Source of the DNA: JADKIH01 sp043747595
Lineage (GTDB): Bacteria; Bacteroidota; Bacteroidia; AKYH767-A; 2013-40CM-41-45
Assembly (NCBI GenBank): GCA_043747595.1
Contig: JAYTOX010000064.1
Location: forward strand, 1 to 56,247
Length of the DNA: 56,247 nucleotides
Direction: 5' to 3'
The first letter of the stretch is position 1. Each line of letters opens with the position of its first letter. A program made the translations under genes and the position numbers. The notes beneath the pieces were generated by a model that saw only the letters and a list, made by a program, of their open reading frames with translations, was not told where the DNA came from and did not search any database. Positions 26,888-36,001 of this stretch are shown piece by piece.

Positions 26888-26972
26888 AGTGTCTTGTTTA
26901 CTTCCTACAAAAAAAGCTAAAATTGGCTGAATAGGCAAGTTAAATTTGTTGGCTCATTACTCCTTTATTAAT

Positions 26973-27010
26973 AAAAAAAGGTAGAAAAACAATTGTTCTT
27001 CTACCTTTTC
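26973..27010. terminator. Rho-independent terminator after the MuiA-family gene
   Basis: The AAAAGGTAGAA and TTCTACCTTTT arms (11 bp) around a 12-base loop form a hairpin with flanking A and T runs. It lies just downstream of the MuiA-family stop and upstream of the T9SS cargo gene, both on the minus strand. Confidence 0.75.
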
Positions 27011-27029
27011 AGTTTTTCATAACGTTTAA

Positions 27030-28631
27030 CTATAGCCCATTGATCAATTGCCCTTTAGGGTACTTTACGGTATAACCCAATCGGATGGTTTTACTCTCAC
27101 CGGGTTTTAATTCTATATTCCATTTAATCAAACCTGTTTCAGTATTGATTTCACCTTTTGAAATTTCGTCTGTAGAAATTTTTATCGATTCATTTTTTGT
27201 AATTGGAATTTGATCTTCAATTAAAATTGATACTAAATCTGATCTCGAATTTTTAACCGTAATGTCGTATGTGAATTTTTTAGAAACATTGCTGCCAAAA
27301 AACTTTACACTACTTAGGTCTTGTATTTTTTCACGTTTAACAATAATTCTTTGGTCTCTTCCCATAGAAAGTTTCAAGGTATCGTCTGTTGATGATGGAT
27401 CAATAAATGATTTTCCGACAAAGCTATTCTCAAAATAAATATTCGCTTCTCCCGGTAATAAACTTAATTGCTCCCAACCGGTAATTGATGCAATGAGATA
27501 AGCTGTCTTATCAAGCTTTGGTGCTATATAGTAATTAAATTGTGACGGGAGAATATGTTTATCAATTGAAACTGTAACGTCTTTACTTCCTGACCTTACT
27601 GTATAATTTTGTTGAATTTCAAATTCGTTGGTTACAGCATTCTCGCTTTGAATTACATCGACACTTTTTAATTCCTCCTTAGACACCGCTCCGTCTAATG
27701 AATATGCATCCATCATCATTGGTGCTGCACTATTTTTATCTATTGGTTGTTGTGTACTCATCATTCTTCGTTGATAAAAATCAAGAAACCATGGATTCAA
27801 TATTGGTTTTGTATTATTCATTTGTGGATTTCCGGTGGAAAGTGTTAAACGAACGTCATCCCAATTTTCACCTGATTGCTGTCTGACAGCTGCCTTATAA
27901 ATTAATTCTATACTTGACTTTACATTTTTTCCATGCAATTCATAAAAGGGTGTCCATGATGCTGATGAGACGAAATAACTAAAATTAATTTGAGCATTGG
28001 ATTTTTGGTCCGCATACATTGTAATTGTAATTGTTCCTGAAGGTTGATTTAATTTTCCGTTCCATTCATTTAATTGATCGTTTACTTTTGCAATCTTTTC
28101 ATTTAATTTTACTTTGTCGTTTTTGAAATCAATCAAGCGGAGTCTGATTTCGATGGATCGTTGTCTAAAAAAGTCCGCTATCTTTTTTAAATTCTCAGCA
28201 ATCACTCCTGTATTTGCTCCACCTGTATTCTTATTTGCATTTAGCAATGCCAATTCTTCAGTATACACAGTTTCATTCATTACTATATTATCAAGTTGCA
28301 GTTGAAGTACTTTTAAGGAGTCTTGTAGTTTTACTAACTCCGGCGCTTTTTTCTTGTCTTTGAGGTAATCTATAGAAAAATTAACACCTTTAATCATTGC
28401 ATCACCATTACCACTTACTAAGATTGATTGAGGATCAATTTGAGAAGATAGGCCTTCTATTGCTATTTCACTTTCCCCTTTGTCAAGAAAAATTTTAGCA
28501 GTTCTGACGACTTGTGCTCCTGAAAGAAAAATTTTTACTCCGTTGATTTCTGATGTACTAACTGTTTTAATATTATCTGCAAATAAATTGGCAGTTATTA
28601 AAAAAAATAAAATGAGAATTGACTTTTTCAT
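27030..28631 (-). CDS. MuiA-family protein (DUF4140/DUF4139)
   Basis: 533 residues with a signal peptide (SILILFFLITANLFA). The N-terminal DUF4140 (about 22-125, VKIFLSGAQVVRTAKIFLDKG) is followed by a coiled-coil stretch (about 95-190) and the C-terminal DUF4139 (about 205-530; ISYFVSSASWTPFYEL-type segment, VRQQSGENWDDVRLTLSTGNP, WNIELKPGESKTIRLGYTV). The family is named after a mucoidy inhibitor A of a gamma-proteobacterium; it is common and uncharacterised in Bacteroidota. An extracytoplasmic location is likely. It lies in a minus-strand run from aroC to DUF2279 but has its own terminator. Confidence 0.88.
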   Translation of the reverse strand: MKKSILILFFLITANLFADNIKTVSTSEINGVKIFLSGAQVVRTAKIFLDKGESEIAIEGLSSQIDPQSILVSGNGDAMIKGVNFSIDYLKDKKKAPELVKLQDSLKVLQLQLDNIVMNETVYTEELALLNANKNTGGANTGVIAENLKKIADFFRQRSIEIRLRLIDFKNDKVKLNEKIAKVNDQLNEWNGKLNQPSGTITITMYADQKSNAQINFSYFVSSASWTPFYELHGKNVKSSIELIYKAAVRQQSGENWDDVRLTLSTGNPQMNNTKPILNPWFLDFYQRRMMSTQQPIDKNSAAPMMMDAYSLDGAVSKEELKSVDVIQSENAVTNEFEIQQNYTVRSGSKDVTVSIDKHILPSQFNYYIAPKLDKTAYLIASITGWEQLSLLPGEANIYFENSFVGKSFIDPSSTDDTLKLSMGRDQRIIVKREKIQDLSSVKFFGSNVSKKFTYDITVKNSRSDLVSILIEDQIPITKNESIKISTDEISKGEINTETGLIKWNIELKPGESKTIRLGYTVKYPKGQLINGL

Positions 28632-28739
28632 AGATTGAGGATTAGATTATTTTCTTGGCAACAATTAGACCACTATTTTTACAGGAGAGAATCATAAATA
28701 AAAATCCATAAAATTTCTAAAATTAAATTACGCTCCTAA

Positions 28740-30653
28740 TTATTTACTGGTTACGAGGAATACTGTTCTCCTATTTTTTGCTCGACCTTCTTCTGTTAAA
28801 TTGGACACAATTGGTTTTGTTTCTCCAAATCCTTTATAAGATAAACGAGATTTGGTAATTCCTCTTGAAGCCAAGTATTCTAAAACTGCTTTCGCTCTGT
28901 TTTCTGAAAGAATCAAATTGTCATTGGGATTTCCAATATTATCTGTATGTCCGTTTAAAGCTACATGCAATTTATCGTTTTGATTCATATAAAGTGCAAA
29001 TTCGTCAAGAACAGTTTTAATTGTATCGTTGAGCTCAGTGCTATTTGTGCTAAAGAGTATATCATTAATAGTGTACTGAGCCCCTACTTCTAATTTTTTC
29101 AATTCAATATCAACTTCTTTGACTCCAAGATTTGTAGTGTCTTTTGAAGAAATATAATTAGATTCGAATGCATATCCTTCTTTCTTAATACTGACGAGTA
29201 AATCATTTTTAAAGTTTACAATCAAAGAATATTCTCCGGTAATTGAATCGACATCTACTTTTGTTACTTTTTTTGTCAATGCATCCTTCACTTCTATAGT
29301 TGCTTGAACATTCACTTCATTTTTAGAACCATTTAAATCCCCTTTTTGAAAATATACTTGGTCTGGTCTCGCTTCAGAATATAATTCAAATGTATAAATA
29401 TCAAATCCCCCAACTCCGTTATTCAGTTTATTACTAGAAAAATATCCATGCTTTCCATCTGTACTTACAAAAAAACCAACTTCGTCAGCTTCTGTATTAA
29501 TTGGATAACCTAAGTTGATTGGCTTAGACCAATTTCCATTCTCATCCATCTGACACTTAAAGATATCATAACCGCCTAATCCTGGTAAACTGTCTGAAGA
29601 AAAATAAAGTGTACGACTATCACTATGTATAAATGGTGATTTATCATTTCCATTCGTATTTATTTTTGAAGATAATTTCAATGCCTTACTCCAGTTCCCA
29701 TTTTCATCTTTCTTTGATTTATAAATATCAATCCCACTCAATGAATCACGTGCAGAAGCGAAATACAATAATTTACCATCAGACGAAATAGATGGCTGAC
29801 TGTCCCATTGTTTTGGGTCGTTTACATTTGGACCAAGATTTTTTATTTCAGACCATTTCCCTTCAATAAAATCGGACGAACAGATGTCAAAATTTCCTTT
29901 GGTATTTACAGTAAAGTATAAATGTTTATTATCGATTGTTATTGTTGCACCTCCTTCATTGTTATTGGCTGATTTATTAAAAGGATCGTCCATTGGTTTT
30001 CCTCGATTATAAATTCCTGAACTTTGTAAATGAGCAATCATAAATTTTTCTACGCTTTGAGCTGTAAGCATACTTTTATCTTTCAATTCAAACCGTCGGG
30101 TGAAAAATGCTAATTCATTGTCAGGACTTATATAAGGAAGATATTCTGGATCAGGAGATGAAATATCTTTTACAACAATTGGTTTGAATGTAACTGGATG
30201 AGCATAAAGACTGGAACGTAAAAGCATTGTTTCAGCTTTCTTGCCATGCTCTTCGTTGATGCGATCAAATTCTAGAAATTTTTTGAGAAGGGGTTCTGCA
30301 TCTTTCCATTTCTTTAAGTCGAAATAAAACCAGCCCAACTGAAAATAAGTTTCAGGATCAGCGTCCGGGCAAATTTCAATTACTTTTTTGAAACTCTGCT
30401 CCATGTTCTTATCATCTTTTCTCTTTAATGCAATATTTCCTTGTAATAAATAAGCATCTCCAAATTCGGGATCTTCATCTATTGCTTTCTGAATAGACTT
30501 AAACGCATCCTCATATTTTCGAGATTGAAAAAGCGATTTGGACTCTTCAAAATATTTGATTGATTTTTTATTATCACTTTTTGAACACGGCAGGCCTTGA
30601 CCGTTCACAAAAGGTGCAACAAAAAATAAAATTAATATGATTAGTTTATTCAC
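28740..30653 (-). CDS. PorE-like TPR, PD40 and OmpA domain protein
   Basis: 637 residues from a GTG start (MNKLIILILFFVAPFVNG signal peptide). Order: TPR repeats at about 28-150 (YFEESKSLFQSRKYEDAFKSI, PETYFQLGWFYFDLKKWKDAE); PD40 propeller strands at about 165-430 (EYLPYISPDNELAFFTRRF, WDSQPSISSDGKLLYFAS, KSPFIHSDSRTLYFSSD); a carboxypeptidase-regulatory-like sandwich at about 445-520; and an OmpA peptidoglycan-binding domain at about 525-637 (LNGHTDNIGNPNDN, LSENRAKAVLEYL, RAKNRRTVFLV). This is the architecture of PorE, the envelope-anchored component of the type IX secretion system. Similar proteins exist outside T9SS, so the assignment to PorE is moderate. The T9SS cargo at 25214 supports it. 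Confidence 0.85.
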   Translation of the reverse strand: MNKLIILILFFVAPFVNGQGLPCSKSDNKKSIKYFEESKSLFQSRKYEDAFKSIQKAIDEDPEFGDAYLLQGNIALKRKDDKNMEQSFKKVIEICPDADPETYFQLGWFYFDLKKWKDAEPLLKKFLEFDRINEEHGKKAETMLLRSSLYAHPVTFKPIVVKDISSPDPEYLPYISPDNELAFFTRRFELKDKSMLTAQSVEKFMIAHLQSSGIYNRGKPMDDPFNKSANNNEGGATITIDNKHLYFTVNTKGNFDICSSDFIEGKWSEIKNLGPNVNDPKQWDSQPSISSDGKLLYFASARDSLSGIDIYKSKKDENGNWSKALKLSSKINTNGNDKSPFIHSDSRTLYFSSDSLPGLGGYDIFKCQMDENGNWSKPINLGYPINTEADEVGFFVSTDGKHGYFSSNKLNNGVGGFDIYTFELYSEARPDQVYFQKGDLNGSKNEVNVQATIEVKDALTKKVTKVDVDSITGEYSLIVNFKNDLLVSIKKEGYAFESNYISSKDTTNLGVKEVDIELKKLEVGAQYTINDILFSTNSTELNDTIKTVLDEFALYMNQNDKLHVALNGHTDNIGNPNDNLILSENRAKAVLEYLASRGITKSRLSYKGFGETKPIVSNLTEEGRAKNRRTVFLVTSK

Positions 30654-30678
30654 AAAGTTATAAGATATGCGATGATAA

Positions 30679-33348
30679 TTATTTCTTGAACGGATTTAAA
30701 TTCTTTAGTTGATCTTTTGCTTTTCTTTCCGCTTCCCGCTTTAAACTGTCTGTATATGCTTTTGCTTTTGCTTCATTTTCTTTTTTAATTCTTTCGGCTT
30801 CAGCAGCACCTTTTTCTTTTTCAGAATTTATTTTAGCCTCCGCATCAGTCTTAAACTTATCGGCTGCATCTTTTATTTTAGCTTCCGCTTCTGCTTTCCT
30901 CTTATTGAATTCTTCTTCTGCTTTCGATTTAAGATCGCTCATAATGTTAGAGCCCATTTTACCTAAGTCTGTTCCTATTTTAGGTGAATTCACTGTGCCT
31001 GTAATTGTCAGATTTACCGGAATGATATCACCAATACTTAAGTTTGCTCCTTTCGAATTAGCACTCGATACTAATCCGGCAATAAGATTATTGGCACCTC
31101 CTCCTATTACCGATCGAGGTATTTGTGTTGCCATTACATAATCAATTGTTTCATCAAAACCATTCGATCCACCAATCGATGATTTAATTCCATTAATTGT
31201 TACATCGAAAGGATCTACAAATACTCTTCCATTAACAAATTTAAAACTTGGATTAACTGGTGGTACGTTTAAACTTTTCCAAGATGATAATTTTAAAACA
31301 TCAGCAATTTTTACAAATGCCGGGAAGTTTTCTACTACAACTGTCGAAGTAGATAGTTTTCCTGAACCTGAAAGTGAATTTAATACAGGTGACATTTTCT
31401 GATCCAAATTACCTTTTACAGTCATAGTAGTTGAAAAAGTTCCAGAGCAATTTTTAGTTATGGGAGCTAATTTTTCAACTGAAATAAAATTTTTAGATGT
31501 TTTGGAAATATTAAAATCGGAAATAGCAAGGTTCATCTCAAATTCTGGTTTGGTAATATTTACGGCAGAATATTTACCCGACATTTTTATACTTCCATCC
31601 ATCATTCGCATGAAAATATCTTTCATCGAAACAGATTGATCTTTGACTTCTAATTTTCCACTTACTTGGTCTATCGTTAAGTTTTGATAGATCATTTTTT
31701 TAATATCGGCACTCAATGAAAAATTAATATTTTTTGGGATTTGTAATACTTGCATGGAAGTAGTATCTACATTTCCGGATGCAGTAATTTCCCCTGACAT
31801 AAATTCGTTCAAATCAATTAAATTTGAATTTAAATTTAATGAACCTGTTAATGTTTCGTTTTTAAGAGCGAAGGCAATAAAGTTTTCCAAACTTCCGGTT
31901 GCACTAAAATCACTTTTACCAATTGTCGAATTAAATGCATCTAATGAAACTTTGGCCGAGTTAAATCCTAGTTTCATTAAAGAAATGTTTACTGCTGATT
32001 TACTAGTAGGAGAACTGTATTTGAATTCGCTTAGGACAAAATTTCCTGATGCGTTAAATTGTTCGTACTTCTTTTGTTTAATAGAAGATAACTTTCCTTT
32101 AGCACTTAAATCGGCATTGACGATTCCTTGCAATAATGTTCCTTTTTCTAGAGGGACAAGTTTTTGAATTTTATCAAGATCAATTTTACCTTTCATGAAC
32201 GCATCGATTGCCGGATCAGAAATTGGAGTAGCTAAATATAATTTAGCATCAAATGGATCATTATTTATTTCGACATGGAATTTTGAAAGATCGATGATAG
32301 TATGGTCCGAAATTCCATCAGGATTTGAAATGTTTAAGTCAAGGTTTACATTATTTACTGCTGTAGGCAAAGACGGATATTGAAACATTCCCTTATTCAC
32401 TTTTAATTTTAACCCAAATCCCGGCATCGATTTAGAATTATATCTGCCTTTGATAATTCCATCTAAACTCATAGTACCCGAAGATTTTAATTCTTTGAAT
32501 TGTGGAGTAAAAACTGCCGGAACTATTGAGATAAAATTTTTAAACTCAGTTTGTGTAGCAGAATATTTTAGATCCATATCAATATTACTATCTGGCATCA
32601 TTACCCATCCCGAAAAATTTAAAAAGAGTTCGTTAAGCTTTATTTTATTTTCTTTAAAAGTAAAACGCATGGTCTTTAAATTAATTTCTATTTCAGCATC
32701 TATGTCTGCTTGTGCTTTTGAAATATATTGCATTCCTCCATAAGTCATATCTCCTCGCTCGACTTGCGTCTTTGTTTTTAACGAAAAAAGATCTTGAGTA
32801 AAATCGCCACTCCCGGTGTGATTTACATTTTCAAGCTTCAAGAAAAACGGCATTGTCTTATCATTGTAAACTATCAAACCATTACTGATTGAATATTCTT
32901 TGAGCGAGGCTTTGAATGAAGACGGCTCTGAGTTCGATGTATTTTTTTCAGACGGCTTTGCAATATCCCAATTGGATTTACCTTTTTCATTGACCAAAAA
33001 ATACATAACAGGTGAATTAATACTCACTTTCTTTATTCCAATCGTCGCGCCTTTGATAACCGACATAATGTCGATCGTTAGATCCAATTGTTTTGCATAT
33101 ACTAATGTATCACCTTCAAATGGTGCTACATTTATAACTGATAAATTATTTACACGTAATGAAAAGTTGGGGAAGCTTCGAATCAGCGACAAATCAAATT
33201 CTCCAAAATCTACTTTGGCATTCACTGCTTTATTCGTTTCTTCTTTTACTTTGGCTACAATTTTATCCTTGAATATAAAAGGCAAAGTAATAAGTACTAA
33301 TAAAAGTGCGAGAAGAGAAATTCCGCTCCATTTAACTATTTTTTTCAT
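30679..33348 (-). CDS. AsmA-family envelope protein with C-terminal coiled coil
   Basis: 889 residues. One N-terminal membrane anchor (ISLLALLLVLITLPFIF) is followed by the AsmA/TamB-like N-terminal domain (FGEFDLSLIRSFPNFSLRVN, KKVSINSPVMYFLVNEKGKSNWDI). A long repetitive beta region (about 200-790) follows, ending in AsmA C-terminal motifs (RVFVDPFDVTINGIKSSIGG). The last 100 residues (about 795-885) are a highly charged Ala/Glu/Lys coiled coil (EEFNKRKAEAEAKIKDAAD), not part of the usual family. AsmA-like proteins are bridge-like and take part in lipid movement or outer-membrane assembly. It lies 25 bp upstream of the PorE-like gene and just downstream of aroC on the same strand, so co-transcription is likely. 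Confidence 0.88.
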   Translation of the reverse strand: MKKIVKWSGISLLALLLVLITLPFIFKDKIVAKVKEETNKAVNAKVDFGEFDLSLIRSFPNFSLRVNNLSVINVAPFEGDTLVYAKQLDLTIDIMSVIKGATIGIKKVSINSPVMYFLVNEKGKSNWDIAKPSEKNTSNSEPSSFKASLKEYSISNGLIVYNDKTMPFFLKLENVNHTGSGDFTQDLFSLKTKTQVERGDMTYGGMQYISKAQADIDAEIEINLKTMRFTFKENKIKLNELFLNFSGWVMMPDSNIDMDLKYSATQTEFKNFISIVPAVFTPQFKELKSSGTMSLDGIIKGRYNSKSMPGFGLKLKVNKGMFQYPSLPTAVNNVNLDLNISNPDGISDHTIIDLSKFHVEINNDPFDAKLYLATPISDPAIDAFMKGKIDLDKIQKLVPLEKGTLLQGIVNADLSAKGKLSSIKQKKYEQFNASGNFVLSEFKYSSPTSKSAVNISLMKLGFNSAKVSLDAFNSTIGKSDFSATGSLENFIAFALKNETLTGSLNLNSNLIDLNEFMSGEITASGNVDTTSMQVLQIPKNINFSLSADIKKMIYQNLTIDQVSGKLEVKDQSVSMKDIFMRMMDGSIKMSGKYSAVNITKPEFEMNLAISDFNISKTSKNFISVEKLAPITKNCSGTFSTTMTVKGNLDQKMSPVLNSLSGSGKLSTSTVVVENFPAFVKIADVLKLSSWKSLNVPPVNPSFKFVNGRVFVDPFDVTINGIKSSIGGSNGFDETIDYVMATQIPRSVIGGGANNLIAGLVSSANSKGANLSIGDIIPVNLTITGTVNSPKIGTDLGKMGSNIMSDLKSKAEEEFNKRKAEAEAKIKDAADKFKTDAEAKINSEKEKGAAEAERIKKENEAKAKAYTDSLKREAERKAKDQLKNLNPFKK

Positions 33349-33367
33349 TCTTATTGATTTACAAAAT

Positions 33368-34450
33368 TTAAACTAATTTACTTGATCTATTTCGTAGAAG
33401 ATGATCAGCAAGAACAAGTGCTGCCATCGCTTCGACGATTGGTACAGCTCTTGGAACTACACACGGATCGTGTCTTCCGGTTGCTTTAAATGATATATCT
33501 TTTCCTTTGTCATTCACAGTTTCTTGTTTGCTCATTAAAGTGGAAACTGGTTTAAAAGCAACTTTGAAACAAATATCCATTCCATTAGAGATTCCTCCTT
33601 GAATTCCTCCCGAATTATTTTTAGTCGTTATTATTTTACCATCTTTGAATGTGAAAGGATCGTTGTGTTCAGAACCTTTCATGGTTGCTCCTACAAAACC
33701 ACTTCCATATTCAAATCCATGAACTGCGTTAATACTGCACATTGCTTTTGCTAAATCAGCATGTAGTTTATCGAAAACCGGCTCTCCAAGTCCAACTTGC
33801 ATTTCCGTTATTGTACATGAAATAATTCCTCCGACAGTATCACCTTTTGTCTTTAATTCTTCCAAGTATGCTACCATCAAGTTGGTCAATTCTTGGTCAG
33901 GACATCTTACAATACTTGATTCGATAAGTGATTCTTTGAAAATGGCATAGTTGTCTTTCATCGAAAAAGGGCCTATAGCGGAAACGTATGCACTGATTTT
34001 TATTCCTGAGTGCGACAGCAATTGTTTTGCTATTGCTCCGGCAAAAACTCTAGATGCTGTTTCACGAGCACTTGCTCTTCCACTTCCTCGATAATCTCTG
34101 TGACCATATTTTTGATCGTAAGTGAAATCGGCATGCGAGGGTCTATATGTATTTTTCAAATCTGTATAATCGGCCGAACGCTGATCTTTGTTTTGAATAG
34201 TAAAAGCAATTGGGCTTCCCGTTGTTATACCTTCGTAAATTCCTGAGAGTATCTCAAATGAATCGCTTTCATTTCTCTGAGTAGTAATTGAAGATTGACC
34301 CGGCCTGCGCCGATTTAATTCGATTGCTATAGCATCAATATCTAGTTTTAATCCGGCCGGGCAACCATCTATGATTCCTCCTATTGCCGGACCGTGTGAT
34401 TCACCAAAGGTGGTAAGTCGAAATAAAGTTCCAAATGTATTTCCTGCCAT
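33368..34450 (-). CDS. aroC: Chorismate synthase
   Basis: 360 residues. It converts 5-enolpyruvylshikimate-3-phosphate to chorismate using reduced FMN. Signatures: GESHGPAIGGIIDGCPAGL near the start, RGSGRASARETASRVFAGAIA, and DPCVVPRAVPIVEAMAALVLAD near the end. The ATG start and length are typical. Gene order aroC, AsmA-like, PorE-like on the minus strand. It does not touch the other aromatic-pathway gene, aroE, 13 kb away. Confidence 0.97.
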   Translation of the reverse strand: MAGNTFGTLFRLTTFGESHGPAIGGIIDGCPAGLKLDIDAIAIELNRRRPGQSSITTQRNESDSFEILSGIYEGITTGSPIAFTIQNKDQRSADYTDLKNTYRPSHADFTYDQKYGHRDYRGSGRASARETASRVFAGAIAKQLLSHSGIKISAYVSAIGPFSMKDNYAIFKESLIESSIVRCPDQELTNLMVAYLEELKTKGDTVGGIISCTITEMQVGLGEPVFDKLHADLAKAMCSINAVHGFEYGSGFVGATMKGSEHNDPFTFKDGKIITTKNNSGGIQGGISNGMDICFKVAFKPVSTLMSKQETVNDKGKDISFKATGRHDPCVVPRAVPIVEAMAALVLADHLLRNRSSKLV

Positions 34451-34729
34451 GTGGTGAAGGTACTATTATCAAGTATTTTAACGACAATAAACCAATACAT
34501 TAATTAACGAGGCATTGTTAGTTTTCGTGTTTTTTTTCACCATTTTTTCAAACCACTTTTTATCTTGAAAAAAAAATTGCAGAGAAAGAGGTTTTTTTTG
34601 TTAGACTCCATTAGCTTGATTTTCTGACTATTATAGTGCTATGATTGAATAGTTGTTAATATCATTCTTTCATACCCAAAATGTACTTGTATTATTCTTA
34701 TTTTCGGTCGCCTTAACCATTCGGCTTTC

Positions 34730-35983
34730 ATGACTTTATTGATAAAAAATATTCAAACATTGGTTCATACCGAAGATACTTGCATCGAAAAGTATTCTGG
34801 TAAACAAATGTCGGAGATGAAATGGATAAACAATGCTTTTCTCCTTATTAATAATGATCGGATTGCTTCATTTGGTTCAATGGATGATTGGAAGGATGAT
34901 TTAAATGGTCAGAAAAATGAAGCAGAAGTTATTGACGCAACTGGTAGGCATGTTTTTCCTTCGTGGTGTGATGCGCATACACACATTGTTTATTCCGGTA
35001 CACGTGAAACTGAATTTGTAGATCGAATTAATGGGTTAAGTTATGATGAGATATTTAAACGTGGTGGTGGTATCCTAAATTCTGCAAACAAATTACGTGC
35101 TTCTTCTGAAGATGATTTATTTGAACAATCAATGGTTCGAATTCGAGAAATTCAATCGATGGGAACGGGTGCAGTGGAGATTAAAAGTGGTTACGGTTTG
35201 TCGACTGAAAGTGAGTTGAAAATGCTTAGAGTCATTAAGCGAATTGCACAATCTACTGCTTTAACTGTTAAGTCAACTTTCCTAGGCGCACATGCAGTTC
35301 CGAATGAATATAAAAATAATAAAGAAGGATATCTGAATTTATTGATCAATGAAATGCTACCTGCTATCGCAGCTGAAAAGTTGGCCGACTACTGTGATAT
35401 TTTTTGCGAGCAAAATTATTTTTCTGCTAATGATTGTCTTCGATTATTTGAAGTTGCGTTAAAGTACAATATAACTCCTAAGGTTCATGCCGAACAGCTG
35501 TCGCACTCAGGAGGAATTTTAGCCGGTGTAAATTCAGGCGCCATTAGTGTTGATCACTTAGAATTTATTAATGATGTTGACATTATTGCGTTGAAGAATT
35601 CTAAAACAATGCCGGTAATTCTTCCCGGAGCACAGTTTTTTCTAGATCTTAAAAAACCTCCTGTTCGAACAATGATTGATGCCGGACTTCCTATAGCTAT
35701 TTCGTCCGATTTTAATCCTGGAAGTTGCCCTAGCGGAAACATGAACCAAATGATCGCACTTGCTTGTATCATGTATAAAATCACTCCTGAAGAAGCGATA
35801 ATTGCTGCGACAACAAATTCTGCCTATGCCATGGACTTGAGTAAAACACATGGAAGTATTTGTGTTGGTAAAAAAGCAAATGTATTTATTACGAAAGAAA
35901 TTTCCAGTTATAATTTTATCCCTTATGCTTTTGGAAGTATGCTAGTTGATAAAGTTATTCTGAATGGTAAAGTAATTTCATAA
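34730..35983 (+). CDS. hutI: Imidazolonepropionase
   Basis: 417 residues, amidohydrolase superfamily. It hydrolyses 4-imidazolone-5-propanoate to N-formimino-L-glutamate in histidine degradation. The metal motif is CDAHTHIVYSG (H83, H85), followed by RGGGILNSANKLR, VEIKSGYGLSTESELKML, the zinc/iron-binding His in KVHAEQLSHSGG, and SDFNPGSCPSGNM, all typical of HutI. Its product is the substrate of the next gene, ftcD, which begins 18 bp downstream; the two form a two-gene operon. hutH and hutU must lie elsewhere. The gap before it, 34451-34729, has no gene and only weak promoter-like elements (TATTTTCG at 34699-34706). Confidence 0.96.
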   Translation: MTLLIKNIQTLVHTEDTCIEKYSGKQMSEMKWINNAFLLINNDRIASFGSMDDWKDDLNGQKNEAEVIDATGRHVFPSWCDAHTHIVYSGTRETEFVDRINGLSYDEIFKRGGGILNSANKLRASSEDDLFEQSMVRIREIQSMGTGAVEIKSGYGLSTESELKMLRVIKRIAQSTALTVKSTFLGAHAVPNEYKNNKEGYLNLLINEMLPAIAAEKLADYCDIFCEQNYFSANDCLRLFEVALKYNITPKVHAEQLSHSGGILAGVNSGAISVDHLEFINDVDIIALKNSKTMPVILPGAQFFLDLKKPPVRTMIDAGLPIAISSDFNPGSCPSGNMNQMIALACIMYKITPEEAIIAATTNSAYAMDLSKTHGSICVGKKANVFITKEISSYNFIPYAFGSMLVDKVILNGKVIS

Positions 35984-36001
35984 AAAAATTAATAAGTTCT
36001 C

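Noticed and set aside
30679..30980. The AEAEAKIK-type repeats at the end of the AsmA-like protein as a tandem DNA repeat.
   Set aside because: The repetition is in protein composition (coiled coil), not in exact DNA units.
34681..34716. A short frame upstream of hutI, MYLYYSYFRSP, rich in Tyr, looking like an attenuator leader peptide.
   Set aside because: It is only 11 codons, has no paired hairpins after it, contains no His, and overlaps the likely -7 element, so it would not be in the transcript.
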